Positions 38,526-47,912 of a stretch of DNA of 64,000 nucleotides are shown piece after piece. The notes beneath the pieces were generated by a model. That model was not told the DNA's origin, made no database searches, and was given only the letters and a program-made list of their open reading frames with translations. Made by a program: the position numbers and the translations under genes. Each line of letters opens with the position of its first letter. Positions within the stretch are counted from its first letter, which is position 1. The stretch is from CAVQBP01 sp963723205 (GTDB lineage Bacteria > Bacteroidota > Ignavibacteria > Ignavibacteriales > Ignavibacteriaceae), in contig CAVRQC010000032.1 of assembly GCA_963723205.1 (NCBI GenBank), forward strand, positions 1-64,000, in the 5' to 3' direction.

Positions 38526-39827
38526 TTAAATATCTTTTGCTAATCTGATTCCCATGAATTGCCACCTGGCATTCGGTGGAAAGAAATTTCGATAAGTCTT
38601 TCTTATATGGGTTTTAGAAGTAACACAAGAACCTCCTCTTAAAACCATCTGACTCGACATAAATTTGCCATTATATTCTCCAAGCGCTCCCGGTAATGTT
38701 TTATAACCGGGATAAGGTGAATATGAACTTCTTGTCCATTCCCAGACATCACCGAACATTTGCTTCAGTTCCGTATTTTCTTCCGAAACCGGGATAGGAT
38801 GAAAATCTTTATTCTCTACAAAATTTCCATTAATATCTAAATTTGAAGCTGCTGTCTCCCATTCTGCTTCGGTTGGAAGCCTGGCACCCGCCCATCTTGC
38901 AAAGGCGTCTGCTTCATACAAGCTTACATGGCAAACCGGTTCATCGGGATTGACTTTTTTAAAGCCGGTTAATTTAAAGTTCCACCATTCGCCATCAATT
39001 TGTTCCCAGTAAAGCGGAGCATTCCATTGCTCTTTGTCAACAATTGCAGCCCCTTCCGATAGCCACAATTCAGGTTTGCTGTAACCTCCGTCTTCAATGA
39101 ATTTTATATATTCGCCGTTTGTTATTAATCTTGAAGCAAGACTGAACGATTCTAAGTATTCATTATGCTGCGGAGTCTCATTATCATACGAAAAACCTTT
39201 TCCACTGTGACCAATCTTGTATATTCCTTCCTTAAAAGAAATCCATTTAACAGACGGAATTCTTTCAATATTTTTATCTTCTTTCTCAACATATACCGGA
39301 TGGAGAGGATTTATAGAAAATACATGTTTGATATCAGTCAGCATTAATTCCTGGTGCTGCTGCTCGTGATGTAAACCTATTTCCACAACCTGTACCAATT
39401 TCTTAAATGTTTCTTCATCGCTACTTTCTAAAAAGCCAATCATATTTTGATCAACATATTCTCTGTATTGAAATACCTCTTTAACACTCGGCCGGGATAA
39501 CAAACCTCTTTTAGGTCTCTCAAATCTTTTGCCGGCTTGAACATAATAAGAATTGAATAGATAAGCATATTGCGGATGCAAAGATTTGTAATTACCTGAA
39601 GCTTCTTTTAAAATAAATGTTTCAAAAAACCAGCTTGTGTGGGATAGATGCCATTTAGTCGGACTTACATCCGGCATGGATTGTATAACATAATCCTCAG
39701 TGATCAATGGTTTACAAATTTCCAATGAAAAATTTCTTACGGCTTTAAACTTATTTAAAAGATACTCCCTTGATAAGACTCTTTCTGCTTCATCATTTAT
39801 TATTAATACCTCAGAATGATCTTTCAT
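38526..39827 (-). CDS. egtB: Ergothioneine biosynthesis sulfoxide synthase
   Basis: About 433 residues. Iron-dependent enzyme that adds a thiol to hercynine as a sulfoxide. The N-terminal DinB-like half gives the iron ligands: PTKWHLSHTSWFFE and GLHHEQQHQELML. The C-terminal FGE-sulfatase half has GIYKIGHSGKGF, RLPTEAEWE, FGDVWEWTRSSY and the end NARWQFMGIRLAKD. The start at 39827 is preferred over 39836 because AAGGA lies nine bases before it but directly against the longer start. Whether cysteine or gamma-glutamylcysteine is used cannot be told; no egtA, egtC or egtE is in the window. Confidence 0.95.
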   Translation of the reverse strand: MKDHSEVLIINDEAERVLSREYLLNKFKAVRNFSLEICKPLITEDYVIQSMPDVSPTKWHLSHTSWFFETFILKEASGNYKSLHPQYAYLFNSYYVQAGKRFERPKRGLLSRPSVKEVFQYREYVDQNMIGFLESSDEETFKKLVQVVEIGLHHEQQHQELMLTDIKHVFSINPLHPVYVEKEDKNIERIPSVKWISFKEGIYKIGHSGKGFSYDNETPQHNEYLESFSLASRLITNGEYIKFIEDGGYSKPELWLSEGAAIVDKEQWNAPLYWEQIDGEWWNFKLTGFKKVNPDEPVCHVSLYEADAFARWAGARLPTEAEWETAASNLDINGNFVENKDFHPIPVSEENTELKQMFGDVWEWTRSSYSPYPGYKTLPGALGEYNGKFMSSQMVLRGGSCVTSKTHIRKTYRNFFPPNARWQFMGIRLAKDI

Positions 39828-40047
39828 TATAAACATTCCTTAATTTGATTGAAAAAACTGATGTGGATACTGTAGAATAGCCAAATTCCAGTTCTAAAAC
39901 AATTTGAAAATAATTTCTTATGATAAGGCTAACATTTTATAAAATATGATATTTACAGGTATATGTGATGAATTCATTTTTAGAAGTTTACATATATATA
40001 CATATTTTTAAAGACATAATATCATAAAATAATATAATGGAAATACT

Positions 40048-40545
40048 ATGAATAAAAATTTACTTATAATTTTTACAGTTTTAGCCCTTTGTACAAATTT
40101 TTCCAATGCTTATGCACAACAACCGCAGGGTAAGGATTTTGGATTTGGTATTATTTTAGGCGATCCAACAGGAGGAACATTAAAATTTTTTTCTAATCAA
40201 AATAACGCTTTTGTAGTTGATTTTGGTGCCTCATATTTCGGCTCTCCAAGGATTGGAGTCGATTATCTTTGGCAGTTTAATGCTTTTAATTCTGATATAG
40301 CAAATTTGTATGCCGGGGCAGGAGGAACTATAGGATTTGGAAGGGGGAACGGATTCTATTATAAGGACAAATATATAAGAGAAAAGAGTAATGTAGGACT
40401 TGGAGCAAGGGGCGTTTTCGGAGTTAATGTAATCCCACGAAGAATGCCATTGGAATTTTTCTTTGAAGTTGGTGTTTTAATGTCTGTTGCACCGGATTTC
40501 GGATCATCTGCCGATATTGGATTAGGGATGAGATTTTATCCATAA
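40048..40545 (+). CDS. Small outer-membrane beta-barrel-like protein
   Basis: 165 residues. A signal peptide (cleavage probably after AYA, residue 23) precedes a short protein of alternating hydrophobic strands rich in Gly and aromatics: FGFGIILGDPTGGTLKFF, FVVDFGASYFGSPRIGVDYLW, LYAGAGGTIGFG, and the final GLGMRFYP with an aromatic near the C-terminus. This points to a small barrel of about eight strands in the outer membrane. Similar proteins are annotated as DUF3996/BAPKO_0422-like; no function is known. Confidence 0.65.
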   Translation: MNKNLLIIFTVLALCTNFSNAYAQQPQGKDFGFGIILGDPTGGTLKFFSNQNNAFVVDFGASYFGSPRIGVDYLWQFNAFNSDIANLYAGAGGTIGFGRGNGFYYKDKYIREKSNVGLGARGVFGVNVIPRRMPLEFFFEVGVLMSVAPDFGSSADIGLGMRFYP

Positions 40546-40702
40546 ATGAGTATACAAGCACTATATTATATGCTGGTAAACCAAAAAATTTTTATGAAAT
40601 GCTTTTTGTAAGCTGTAACACATGTTGTTCTTTTTTATAAAAAGATTTAATATCTATACATTCTTAATTTAACGGATTCTTAATTTTAGAAAGGAGAAAA
40701 AA

Positions 40703-41134
40703 ATGCCTGTTAGAACTGCCAATGCCGAATGGCGTGGAAACCTGAAAGAAGGCAAAGGAACAATCAGTACAGAAACCGGTACACTAAATAATGTAGCTTA
40801 TAATTTTGTTTCCCGTTTTGAGCAGGGAGACCAGACTAATCCCGAAGAATTACTAGGTGCTGCTCATGCTGCATGTTTTTCAATGGCTTTGGCCAATTCT
40901 ATTTCGGGGGAAGGATTCAAGGTTAATTCAATAAAAACTGAAGATAAGGTAAGTATAGCCAGAGTTGAAGATGGATTTAGGATTACAAAAATAGAAATGT
41001 CAACTGTAGGTGATGTTGATGGAATAGATGAAAAGAAGTTTAATGAGTTTGCTGAAAAATCTAAAATTGGATGCCCGGTTTCACAAGCATTAACAGGAAC
41101 CGAGATTGTATTAACTGCTGAATTGAAAAAATAA
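40703..41134 (+). CDS. osmC: OsmC family peroxiredoxin
   Basis: 143-residue thiol peroxidase that reduces organic hydroperoxides. The two reactive cysteines are Cys58 in AHAACFSMALA and Cys124 in IGCPVSQAL. The N-terminus (TANAEWRGNLKEGKGTIS) and TNPEELLGAAH are typical of the OsmC rather than Ohr or YhfA branch. A strong AAAGGAG lies eight bases before the ATG. It stands alone on the plus strand. Confidence 0.93.
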   Translation: MPVRTANAEWRGNLKEGKGTISTETGTLNNVAYNFVSRFEQGDQTNPEELLGAAHAACFSMALANSISGEGFKVNSIKTEDKVSIARVEDGFRITKIEMSTVGDVDGIDEKKFNEFAEKSKIGCPVSQALTGTEIVLTAELKK

Positions 41135-41275
41135 TTTTTCTATAGATTTAAACTGTATGGAGTGGATGCAAAATTTGAGTCCACTCCAAATCAGTCAACT
41201 AAAATGCAAATAAAAATTTTTTGTGGGTAAAGACAATATAGTTACCAGAGTAAAAAAGTAAGATGTTGAACAAAT

Positions 41276-41557
41276 TTATTCTTCAGCCAGATCGCTGAAT
41301 TGTTTATTTTTTTCAATGAAGACCCTTACGTAAGAACAACTGGGAATTACCTTAAAATTGTTTTCTCTTGCATATTCCAACGCATACCCGACAATTTTGG
41401 CAGCAATATTCCTTCCTCTTAGATTAAATGGTACATATGTGTGATTAAAATTCAAAACATTATCACTATCATTCTCATATGTTAAGTAAGCTTCTCTTCC
41501 TTCAATGAAAGTAAAAAACCTTTTTCTATCTTTATTATGTTGAATCTCTAATTCCAT
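41276..41557 (-). CDS. YjdJ/NATD1-type small GNAT acetyltransferase
   Basis: 93 residues, the compact GNAT-like fold. FFTFIEGREAYLTYEND, then FNHTYVPFNLRGRNIAAKIVGYALEYARENN holds the acetyl-CoA loop (RGRNIA), and VIPSCSYVRVFIEKN is the conserved end with Cys76. Members are widespread single-domain proteins with no firm substrate. The gene is intact and alone. Confidence 0.88.
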   Translation of the reverse strand: MELEIQHNKDRKRFFTFIEGREAYLTYENDSDNVLNFNHTYVPFNLRGRNIAAKIVGYALEYARENNFKVIPSCSYVRVFIEKNKQFSDLAEE

Positions 41558-41664
41558 AATTTTTCCAGTTTATTCCTTATATTTTTAAAAAGAGCATAAT
41601 CAATATCAATATATCATAAAAGATTAAGATTAAGAGTATGATTAAGATTAAGTAAAAACAAACA

Positions 41665-42765
41665 TTAAACATTGAACAAAAAATGCATTACATCTCCGTC
41701 CCGCACTTCGTAATCCTTACCTTCAATTCTTAAAACACCGGCATTTCGGCATGCGGCTTCTGATCCGAATTTAATATAATCTTCATAGCTTATAACTTCC
41801 GCGCGGATAAAACCTTTTTCAAAATCGGTATGGATCACCCCGGCTGATTGCGGCGCTTTCCATCCCCGGTGTATGGTCCATGCACGAACTTCTTTGGGTC
41901 CGGCAGTGAAATAACTTATTAATCCTAACGTATGGAAACCGGTCCGTATAATCTTTTCGAGCCCGCTTTCTTTAACTCCATAGGAATCCAGGAATTCTAT
42001 TTTTTCTTTATCGTCTAGTACGATCAGTTCTTCTTCAACTTTAGCAGAAATTTTTATTATATCAGCATTTTTATTTTTTGCATAATTGATAACTGCTTTT
42101 ACATAGTCATTATCTTCGGTTAAACCATCTTCACCAACATTCGCGCAATAAATAATATTTTTATCGGTAATTAATCCCGTTTCCTTGAGCAGTATGCGAA
42201 TAGAATCTTTATCCTTTCCCGGATATAAAGAGGCAGGATTACCCTGGTTCATAAATTTTAATAAATCCTCAGCATCATCTGCAAGGATTTTTGCCGCTTT
42301 ATCACCTTTAGCTTGTTTCTGAAGCCTGTCAATCTTCTTTTCAAGAGTTTGGACGTCTGCAAGCAAAAGTTCAGTTTCAATTACTTCAACATCTCTTAAA
42401 GGATTGATGCTTCCATCTACATGAACAACATTTTCATCATCAAAGCATCGAATTACATGCAGTATTGCATCTGTCTGCCTGATGTTACTTAAAAATTGAT
42501 TCCCCAGGCCTTCACCTTTACTTGCACCTTTTACAAGTCCTGCTATGTCGACAAAATCGACTGTAGAATAAACAGTGCATGCGGGTTTAACCAATTGAGT
42601 TAATTTATCAACTCTTTCATCAGGAACAGGGACTATTGCTTTATTCGGTTCGATTGTACAGAAAGGATAATTTGCTGATTCTGCTTTTTGTGCTTTTGTC
42701 AACGCATTAAATACTGTGGATTTTCCTACATTAGGCAATCCGACAATTCCAATACTTAAACTCAT
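41665..42765 (-). CDS. ychF: Redox-responsive Obg-like ATPase YchF
   Basis: 366-residue ribosome-associated P-loop NTPase that prefers ATP. GLPNVGKSTVF at residues 8-18 is Walker A, DFVDIAGLVKGASKGEGLGNQFL covers switch and G3, and the region NVGED carries the changed G4 motif expected of YchF. A coiled-coil insertion lies in the middle (LEKKIDRLQKQAKGDKAAK), and the TGS domain ends DYEVRDGDVMHFLFNV. Complete and uninterrupted. Confidence 0.97.
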   Translation of the reverse strand: MSLSIGIVGLPNVGKSTVFNALTKAQKAESANYPFCTIEPNKAIVPVPDERVDKLTQLVKPACTVYSTVDFVDIAGLVKGASKGEGLGNQFLSNIRQTDAILHVIRCFDDENVVHVDGSINPLRDVEVIETELLLADVQTLEKKIDRLQKQAKGDKAAKILADDAEDLLKFMNQGNPASLYPGKDKDSIRILLKETGLITDKNIIYCANVGEDGLTEDNDYVKAVINYAKNKNADIIKISAKVEEELIVLDDKEKIEFLDSYGVKESGLEKIIRTGFHTLGLISYFTAGPKEVRAWTIHRGWKAPQSAGVIHTDFEKGFIRAEVISYEDYIKFGSEAACRNAGVLRIEGKDYEVRDGDVMHFLFNV

Positions 42766-42955
42766 TAAAATTATACCGTAATTAAGTTATAAGATTTTCT
42801 TTTTATAAATATACTAAGAATATGGTCATCATTAAATTCCAAAAAATAAAAGACAAGGTGATTTGGTTTGTAAAATAAAATGTTATTGATGTGTTCTGAA
42901 GAGCGGCTGTTATACCGCTCTTTCGGATAAGTTTTTAAAAGTATAAATTCTGAGA

Positions 42956-45013
42956 TTAGTTATTGTTTGGAAGGAATGAATAATTTTCAGCATAGTAAAG
43001 CATTTCTTTTGTGAAATCATCAGGGTATTCAATTTTAACATCGGAAATTTTTCCGTCTTCATAGACTGGTTTTAAAATCGGATTAATAAATCCTTTATAG
43101 GCTGGTATATTTAATTTTGCATAACGTTCTCTTACTTCCTTTACCAGATTTGAATCTACTTTTACACTATAAGTCTCAACAAGATTTTTTGCAGACGATA
43201 AATCACCTTCGGAGGTGATTCTTTGTATTTTTTTTAATAATCGGCCGAATAATTCTCTTAATTTTTGATAATCATTTATTACAAAAAAAGTTTTTCCGTC
43301 TTTAATTTTTTTCTCAATTACATTATCGTTTTCCCCTTTTTCATAAGCCCATTTAGATATTAACAGGCGGTTCCGCATATGAGATTCTTCAATATTATCG
43401 CCGGGGATAATTCTTCTTAACTGCTGCAGCAAACCGTTTCGGATGTAACCATTATACTCTGCTTTATATGCGTCATGATTGGGCATGACTCCAATATTGA
43501 TTAATTTCTGATCCGGCATATAGTAAAGTGAAACAAGATCAGCCCTGGCTTCTTCAATAGTTGAAGCATAGCTTTTCAGAGTTTCTTTCGGAGTCCCGAC
43601 GCCGGGTAAAATCTGGCCTGATGCATGCCCGATAACTTCGTGCATATCAGTGTGAAGATCAGCAGTTAAAGTTCTGTATTTTTTTCCCTGCTGAACCTCT
43701 TCAGAAGAATATGCAAACTCTTCCAATGAACCGTCACCTGCCGCAGCTTCATTATACGAATGAACAATGTTTCCGAGGTTTACGGATTTAGAACCATACT
43801 CTTCTCTAATCCATGTTGAATTGGGCAAATTTATTCCAATCGGAGTTGCAGGAGATGCATCACCGCTTTCAACTACTACGGTAATTACTTTTGCAGATAT
43901 TCCCACAACATTCTTCTTTTTAAATTTTTTGTCAATGGGTGAATTATCTTCAAACCATTGTGCCTGATCGGCTATTGCAGCAATTCTTTTTGTTGCTGCT
44001 TTATCTTTTATTGAAACTATAGATTCATATGAACCTTTTATTCCGAGAGGATCATTATAAACCTCAATAAAACCGTTTACTAAATCAGTATTTGATGTTG
44101 TATCCTGGCTCCACATAATATTATATTCATCCCAGGTTTTTAAATCTCCTGTTTTATAGAAATCAATTAATTTATTTAAAGTAGCTTTCTGATGAGCATT
44201 TTCTGCAACTGAAACTGCCTTCTCAAGCCAGTATACAATTTTTTCAATAGCAGGAGAATACATTCCGTTGATCATCCACTTTTTTTCTTCAACTTTACCG
44301 TTGGCTTTTATAAGTTTAGAATTTAGTCCGTACCAAACGGGTCTTGGGTTATCTTTAATTTTTAGTTTATTATAATAATTTTCAACCTCTTTCCCACTTA
44401 TACCTTCATAAAAATTTACAGAAGATGTTTTTATTAAATCCTGTCCCGTAGCTAAGTTAACTTTTATCGGGGCTATATCGGGATCAAATATTACCAGGGT
44501 TATTCTTTTTAGAAACTCATCTGCAGATTCATTCTTTTTTAACGGCAGATTTTTGTTATCGGAGTTTTTAACCAGTTCTATAAAATATTCTTTTGAAAAT
44601 TCCGGTTTAAATTTTTGATTGGAATAATGATGATGAATTCCGTTTGAGAACCATACTCTTTTTGTGTAGACCATAAAATATTTAAAATTATCTGTATCCC
44701 GGTCTCCCTTATAGCTATTAACAATTGTTTCCAAAGTCCTTCTTATCTCAAGATTGTGCTTATAATTTTGGTCATATAAGATATCCCTCCCTGATAAAGC
44801 AGCTTCATATAGATAATAAACAAATTCTTTTTCTTTAAGATTAAGTTCATTAAAACCAGGAACTTTATAACGAAGAATTCCTAAATCAGCAAATTGTTCA
44901 GTTTGATATTTAAAGTCATTTTTATTCATGGTATTTTGGTCGTCTTTCTTTTGTTCACAGCCTAAAAGAGTTATTGATAAAACCAAGGTAATGATGAATC
45001 TAATAAAAAACAT
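42956..45013 (-). CDS. Dipeptidyl-peptidase III-like metallopeptidase (M49), lipoprotein
   Basis: 685 residues. The signal peptide ends LLGC, a lipobox (Cys19). The zinc motif HEVIGH lies in TDMHEVIGHASGQILPG, about 460 residues in, and EEARADLVSLYYM carries the second metal-binding Glu; these are the M49 motifs, with HExxGH as in bacterial members. It should release dipeptides from peptide N-termini at the cell envelope. AAAGGGAGAT lies upstream of the ATG. Bacteroidota members are often misnamed as dihydrofolate reductase in databases. Confidence 0.9.
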   Translation of the reverse strand: MFFIRFIITLVLSITLLGCEQKKDDQNTMNKNDFKYQTEQFADLGILRYKVPGFNELNLKEKEFVYYLYEAALSGRDILYDQNYKHNLEIRRTLETIVNSYKGDRDTDNFKYFMVYTKRVWFSNGIHHHYSNQKFKPEFSKEYFIELVKNSDNKNLPLKKNESADEFLKRITLVIFDPDIAPIKVNLATGQDLIKTSSVNFYEGISGKEVENYYNKLKIKDNPRPVWYGLNSKLIKANGKVEEKKWMINGMYSPAIEKIVYWLEKAVSVAENAHQKATLNKLIDFYKTGDLKTWDEYNIMWSQDTTSNTDLVNGFIEVYNDPLGIKGSYESIVSIKDKAATKRIAAIADQAQWFEDNSPIDKKFKKKNVVGISAKVITVVVESGDASPATPIGINLPNSTWIREEYGSKSVNLGNIVHSYNEAAAGDGSLEEFAYSSEEVQQGKKYRTLTADLHTDMHEVIGHASGQILPGVGTPKETLKSYASTIEEARADLVSLYYMPDQKLINIGVMPNHDAYKAEYNGYIRNGLLQQLRRIIPGDNIEESHMRNRLLISKWAYEKGENDNVIEKKIKDGKTFFVINDYQKLRELFGRLLKKIQRITSEGDLSSAKNLVETYSVKVDSNLVKEVRERYAKLNIPAYKGFINPILKPVYEDGKISDVKIEYPDDFTKEMLYYAENYSFLPNNN

Positions 45014-45112
45014 GTATCTCCCTTTTAAATTTTAAGATTAAACTTAAATATAAAAATTGTTGTTGCTCATTTCTAAACAGGGGAGGGTAAAAATTTTGTA
45101 CGGGAAAATATT

Positions 45113-46048
45113 TTATTTAGAAGCCAGCTTATTCCTGGCGGCTAAAACAGAATCCCTGATTTCTCTTCTTTTCTTAATAACAGGGAGAAAAGGAGAAATA
45201 ATAGAATCAATCTTCGATTCGGAAATATCAGTTGCATGAGGATTATCAGCCAAATATTTCCAGAGCGGCTTTACTTTATAATTAAAATTTCCATAAATAA
45301 TAACTGGTGTTCCGTTAGCAATAATTTTTTCACCATCCTTAGAAATTATCCATTGTTCTGCCCAGTTATAAATCCATTCCGCATCTTCCGATAAAAGGCG
45401 GGCACATGCATGGCTTGCGGGATACCCGGGAAGCGAAAATTGATGTAATGAGATCCCTCTCTTGTTTTCTATATTAAAATACCAGGGTAAAACCCAGGAT
45501 GAATCTTCAGTGCTTATTGTTTCCTGTTTTTTCCAGTTTGTAAAGTATAAACCTTCAGGTGTGGGTGTACTTTTTTTCCCCAGGCTTGTAGGTCCCCACC
45601 GGACTAAAGTACCATTTTGATATGCTGCAAATGATTCACTCGGATATGAAAATAATAATATCTTTTGCACGGAATCGGGCATCTTTACATTTTTTGGAAA
45701 AGGAGAATAAATCATAATATCTGTTGAAACAGTATCGGGGATCATTAATGTATCATGAGCGCTTACATTATCATGATCGATTCTATTTAAAGCTAAAATG
45801 ATCCTTCTTCTAGGAAAGCCGTATTCCTGCCTCAAGCCTCTTAATGTTTTCAATCCAACCGACTAGTATTTATGGTAAGTAATTTTTAATTCCGGTTTCT
45901 TCTTGATCAGCGATGAGTCTTTTAATGCAAGTGAATCAATTACAATATCCTTTTTCTTTTTATGAATTTTTTCCTCTTCACATCCATTTTGTATAAAAAG
46001 AAATACAATTGAAATAAATAAGTATAAATGGGAGAGCTTTATATGCAT
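45113..46048 (-). pseudogene. L,D-transpeptidase lipoprotein with in-frame TAG
   Basis: Cross-links peptidoglycan or attaches proteins to it, in the periplasm. From the ATG at 46048 a signal peptide ends FIQNGC, a lipobox. Residues then run to ITYHKY and a TAG at 45863-45865. The same frame continues without a shift: SVGLKTLRGLRQEYGF, a short LysM-like segment (IILALNRIDHDN), then the YkuD domain with SLHQFSLPGYPASHACARL, where His, Ser and Cys are the catalytic residues. Only one codon is changed, so the gene is broken at about residue 62, read through, or restarted from an internal TTG without its signal peptide. Confidence 0.82.
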
Positions 46049-46250
46049 TAATAATCCGCGCAATAATCTTAAACACTAAAATTTATAAAGATGAAAGTGT
46101 ACTTGTTGTTGATCGACCGTTCACTATATTTTATAAATTCCACAAAATTGTCCCCTGGTTTAATCCATGAATTTTATGCATTATTTGTGTCGGTAATTAT
46201 GTGCAAAGATTCCAAACATTTTAAAATATGACCGGCTAATATAATATAAA

Positions 46251-46862
46251 TTAATAAATTCCCCTCTCTTTAAATTCCTTAATTAATTTTTCATAACCTG
46301 TAAAAAGAATTGCATCCCAGCCAAGTTTTTTAGCGGAATCCGAATATTCCTGAACATCGTCAATAAATATATGCTCGCCGGGAGGTTTTTGAGTGAATTC
46401 CCGGACAGCTTTATATATTTCCTCCTCAGGTTTATAAGCCCTCACTTCAAAAGACAAAATCAGCTTGTCAAAATACTTAATAAAATCAAAATCTTTCCAA
46501 CCGTACTCCTTATGAATGGAATTTGTATTGGACAATAAAACAAGCGTATAATTCTTTTTTAATTCCGGTAAAAGAGCAGTAACATCTTTGTTCTCAATAA
46601 AAATTTTTGAGTAGAAATTACAAAAAGTTTCTCTGTCCAATTTATTGCCGAGACTTTCAAGCATTATATTAATAAATTCTTCTTCGGAAAGTTCCCCCTT
46701 TTCAAATGATCTATGAATATTATAGTTGTCCTGATAAAATTTTAGGAATCTCTGCCCAAGGTTTTGTTCAATCTTATCCAGTTTATCCAGCATAATATTA
46801 TAATTAAAAGGCAATAATACATTACCTAGATCAAAAACGAGAACAGAATACTTGTTCATCAT
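46251..46862 (-). CDS. HAD family hydrolase (YihX-like)
   Basis: 203-residue cytoplasmic phosphatase. VFDLGNVLLPFNYN at residues 9-22 gives motif I; the second Asp of DxD is replaced by Gly-Asn (DLGNVL), as in YihX and epoxide-hydrolase N-terminal-type HADs. LLSNTNSIHKEYG is motif II, SFEVRAYKPEEEIY motif III with Lys, and FIDDVQEYSDSAKKLGWDA motif IV. Two ATG codons adjoin at the start. The substrate is probably a sugar or nucleotide phosphate. Confidence 0.86.
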   Translation of the reverse strand: MMNKYSVLVFDLGNVLLPFNYNIMLDKLDKIEQNLGQRFLKFYQDNYNIHRSFEKGELSEEEFINIMLESLGNKLDRETFCNFYSKIFIENKDVTALLPELKKNYTLVLLSNTNSIHKEYGWKDFDFIKYFDKLILSFEVRAYKPEEEIYKAVREFTQKPPGEHIFIDDVQEYSDSAKKLGWDAILFTGYEKLIKEFKERGIY

Positions 46863-46910
46863 ATTATTTCAATTTTATAATGTTTTATACAGTTATAATA
46901 AATAAACCAA

Positions 46911-47720
46911 TCATTCGATCTCAAAATTTCTGTCGCTTAAACCTGTATTTACTCTAATTGAATCCAAATAAAATTCAAACTTTGAAGTCCCTAAGAATTG
47001 CTTGATGTTAAATGGATATTTAATTCCATCTACATCTTTGTAGTCGCTAAAAAAGGATTCCTGAATTAATGTTTTCCCTGAAGGTGAATTTACGGGCTTT
47101 TCTTCTTTTACTCTCAGGTAGGTAGTTGTATCGTAATACTCTGTCCATTTCATATCACTGGGAAAATTGAGAATTACTTTATAGGCATTAACACCATTAG
47201 CCTTTTCAATTCCTTTAAATTCTGCTTTAATATCGTAAGCATTTAGATATATTAATAACTGTACAGTAGCTTCATATTTAAGCTTTTCGAGTGCCTGTCC
47301 CTGCATTTCCTGTATATCGTCGCCGGTAATCATAAAACCTTTAACTCCGTCATAGACAATTTTTTGTTCTGTCGCTCCTAGTTCAATCTTTTGAAAATAT
47401 TTATCCGGAGCCTTTTGATAAACAACAATATGAATATTCATATTCCGTACTTTGCCGGTAATAAATGTTGTTCTATCCATTACACTTCTTAATTTATTTT
47501 TTCCCCCTATAGCGGAAACGTAATCAGCAATTATTTTTTTGCCCTCTGTTGCAGAACTGTCATTCTTATCTATATGATTGTGTAAATAAGGCTCTCTTAT
47601 TATAAACGATTTCTTATTATTGTTTTCCTTAATCTTATTTTCTGCAACTTCTGGATTGTTTGGAAGAGCAATATTTATTACAAATAACAATAGAAGAATA
47701 TTTAAGAAATTTATATTCAT
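46911..47720 (-). CDS. Exported LolA-like lipoprotein-carrier-fold protein
   Basis: 269 residues with a signal peptide (FLNILLLLFVINIALP). The mature domain begins EGKKIIADYVSAIGGKNKLRSV, then strands such as VVYQKAPDKYFQKIEL, KIVYDGVKGFMI and a final TGLSDRNFEIE. This pattern, a helix ending AIGG then an open beta barrel, is that of LolA/LppX-like domains found in many Bacteroidota exported proteins and in the tails of M16 peptidases. Binding of a lipid or lipoprotein is inferred from the fold only. Confidence 0.65.
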   Translation of the reverse strand: MNINFLNILLLLFVINIALPNNPEVAENKIKENNNKKSFIIREPYLHNHIDKNDSSATEGKKIIADYVSAIGGKNKLRSVMDRTTFITGKVRNMNIHIVVYQKAPDKYFQKIELGATEQKIVYDGVKGFMITGDDIQEMQGQALEKLKYEATVQLLIYLNAYDIKAEFKGIEKANGVNAYKVILNFPSDMKWTEYYDTTTYLRVKEEKPVNSPSGKTLIQESFFSDYKDVDGIKYPFNIKQFLGTSKFEFYLDSIRVNTGLSDRNFEIE

Positions 47721-47912
47721 AGTAAGAATCAGTGGAAATATTTGATCCTTTAAATAATATTCACTTTATCAAAATAAATATTTAATTTTTCAATTGAAAA
47801 ACAGGGAACAATTCAATTTGACTTTCAAAAAAGAAAACAATGAAAACTTTTTGTATAATTTCTTTTCAATAAAAATCATTTTTTAACTAAAAACTCATAT
47901 AAAATTACTTAA

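Noticed and set aside
6357..45865. TAG stops in two genes as a sign of a changed genetic code or pyrrolysine use.
   Set aside because: Only two cases, one in a gene already lacking a start; no pylS-like gene or suppressor tRNA is in the window.
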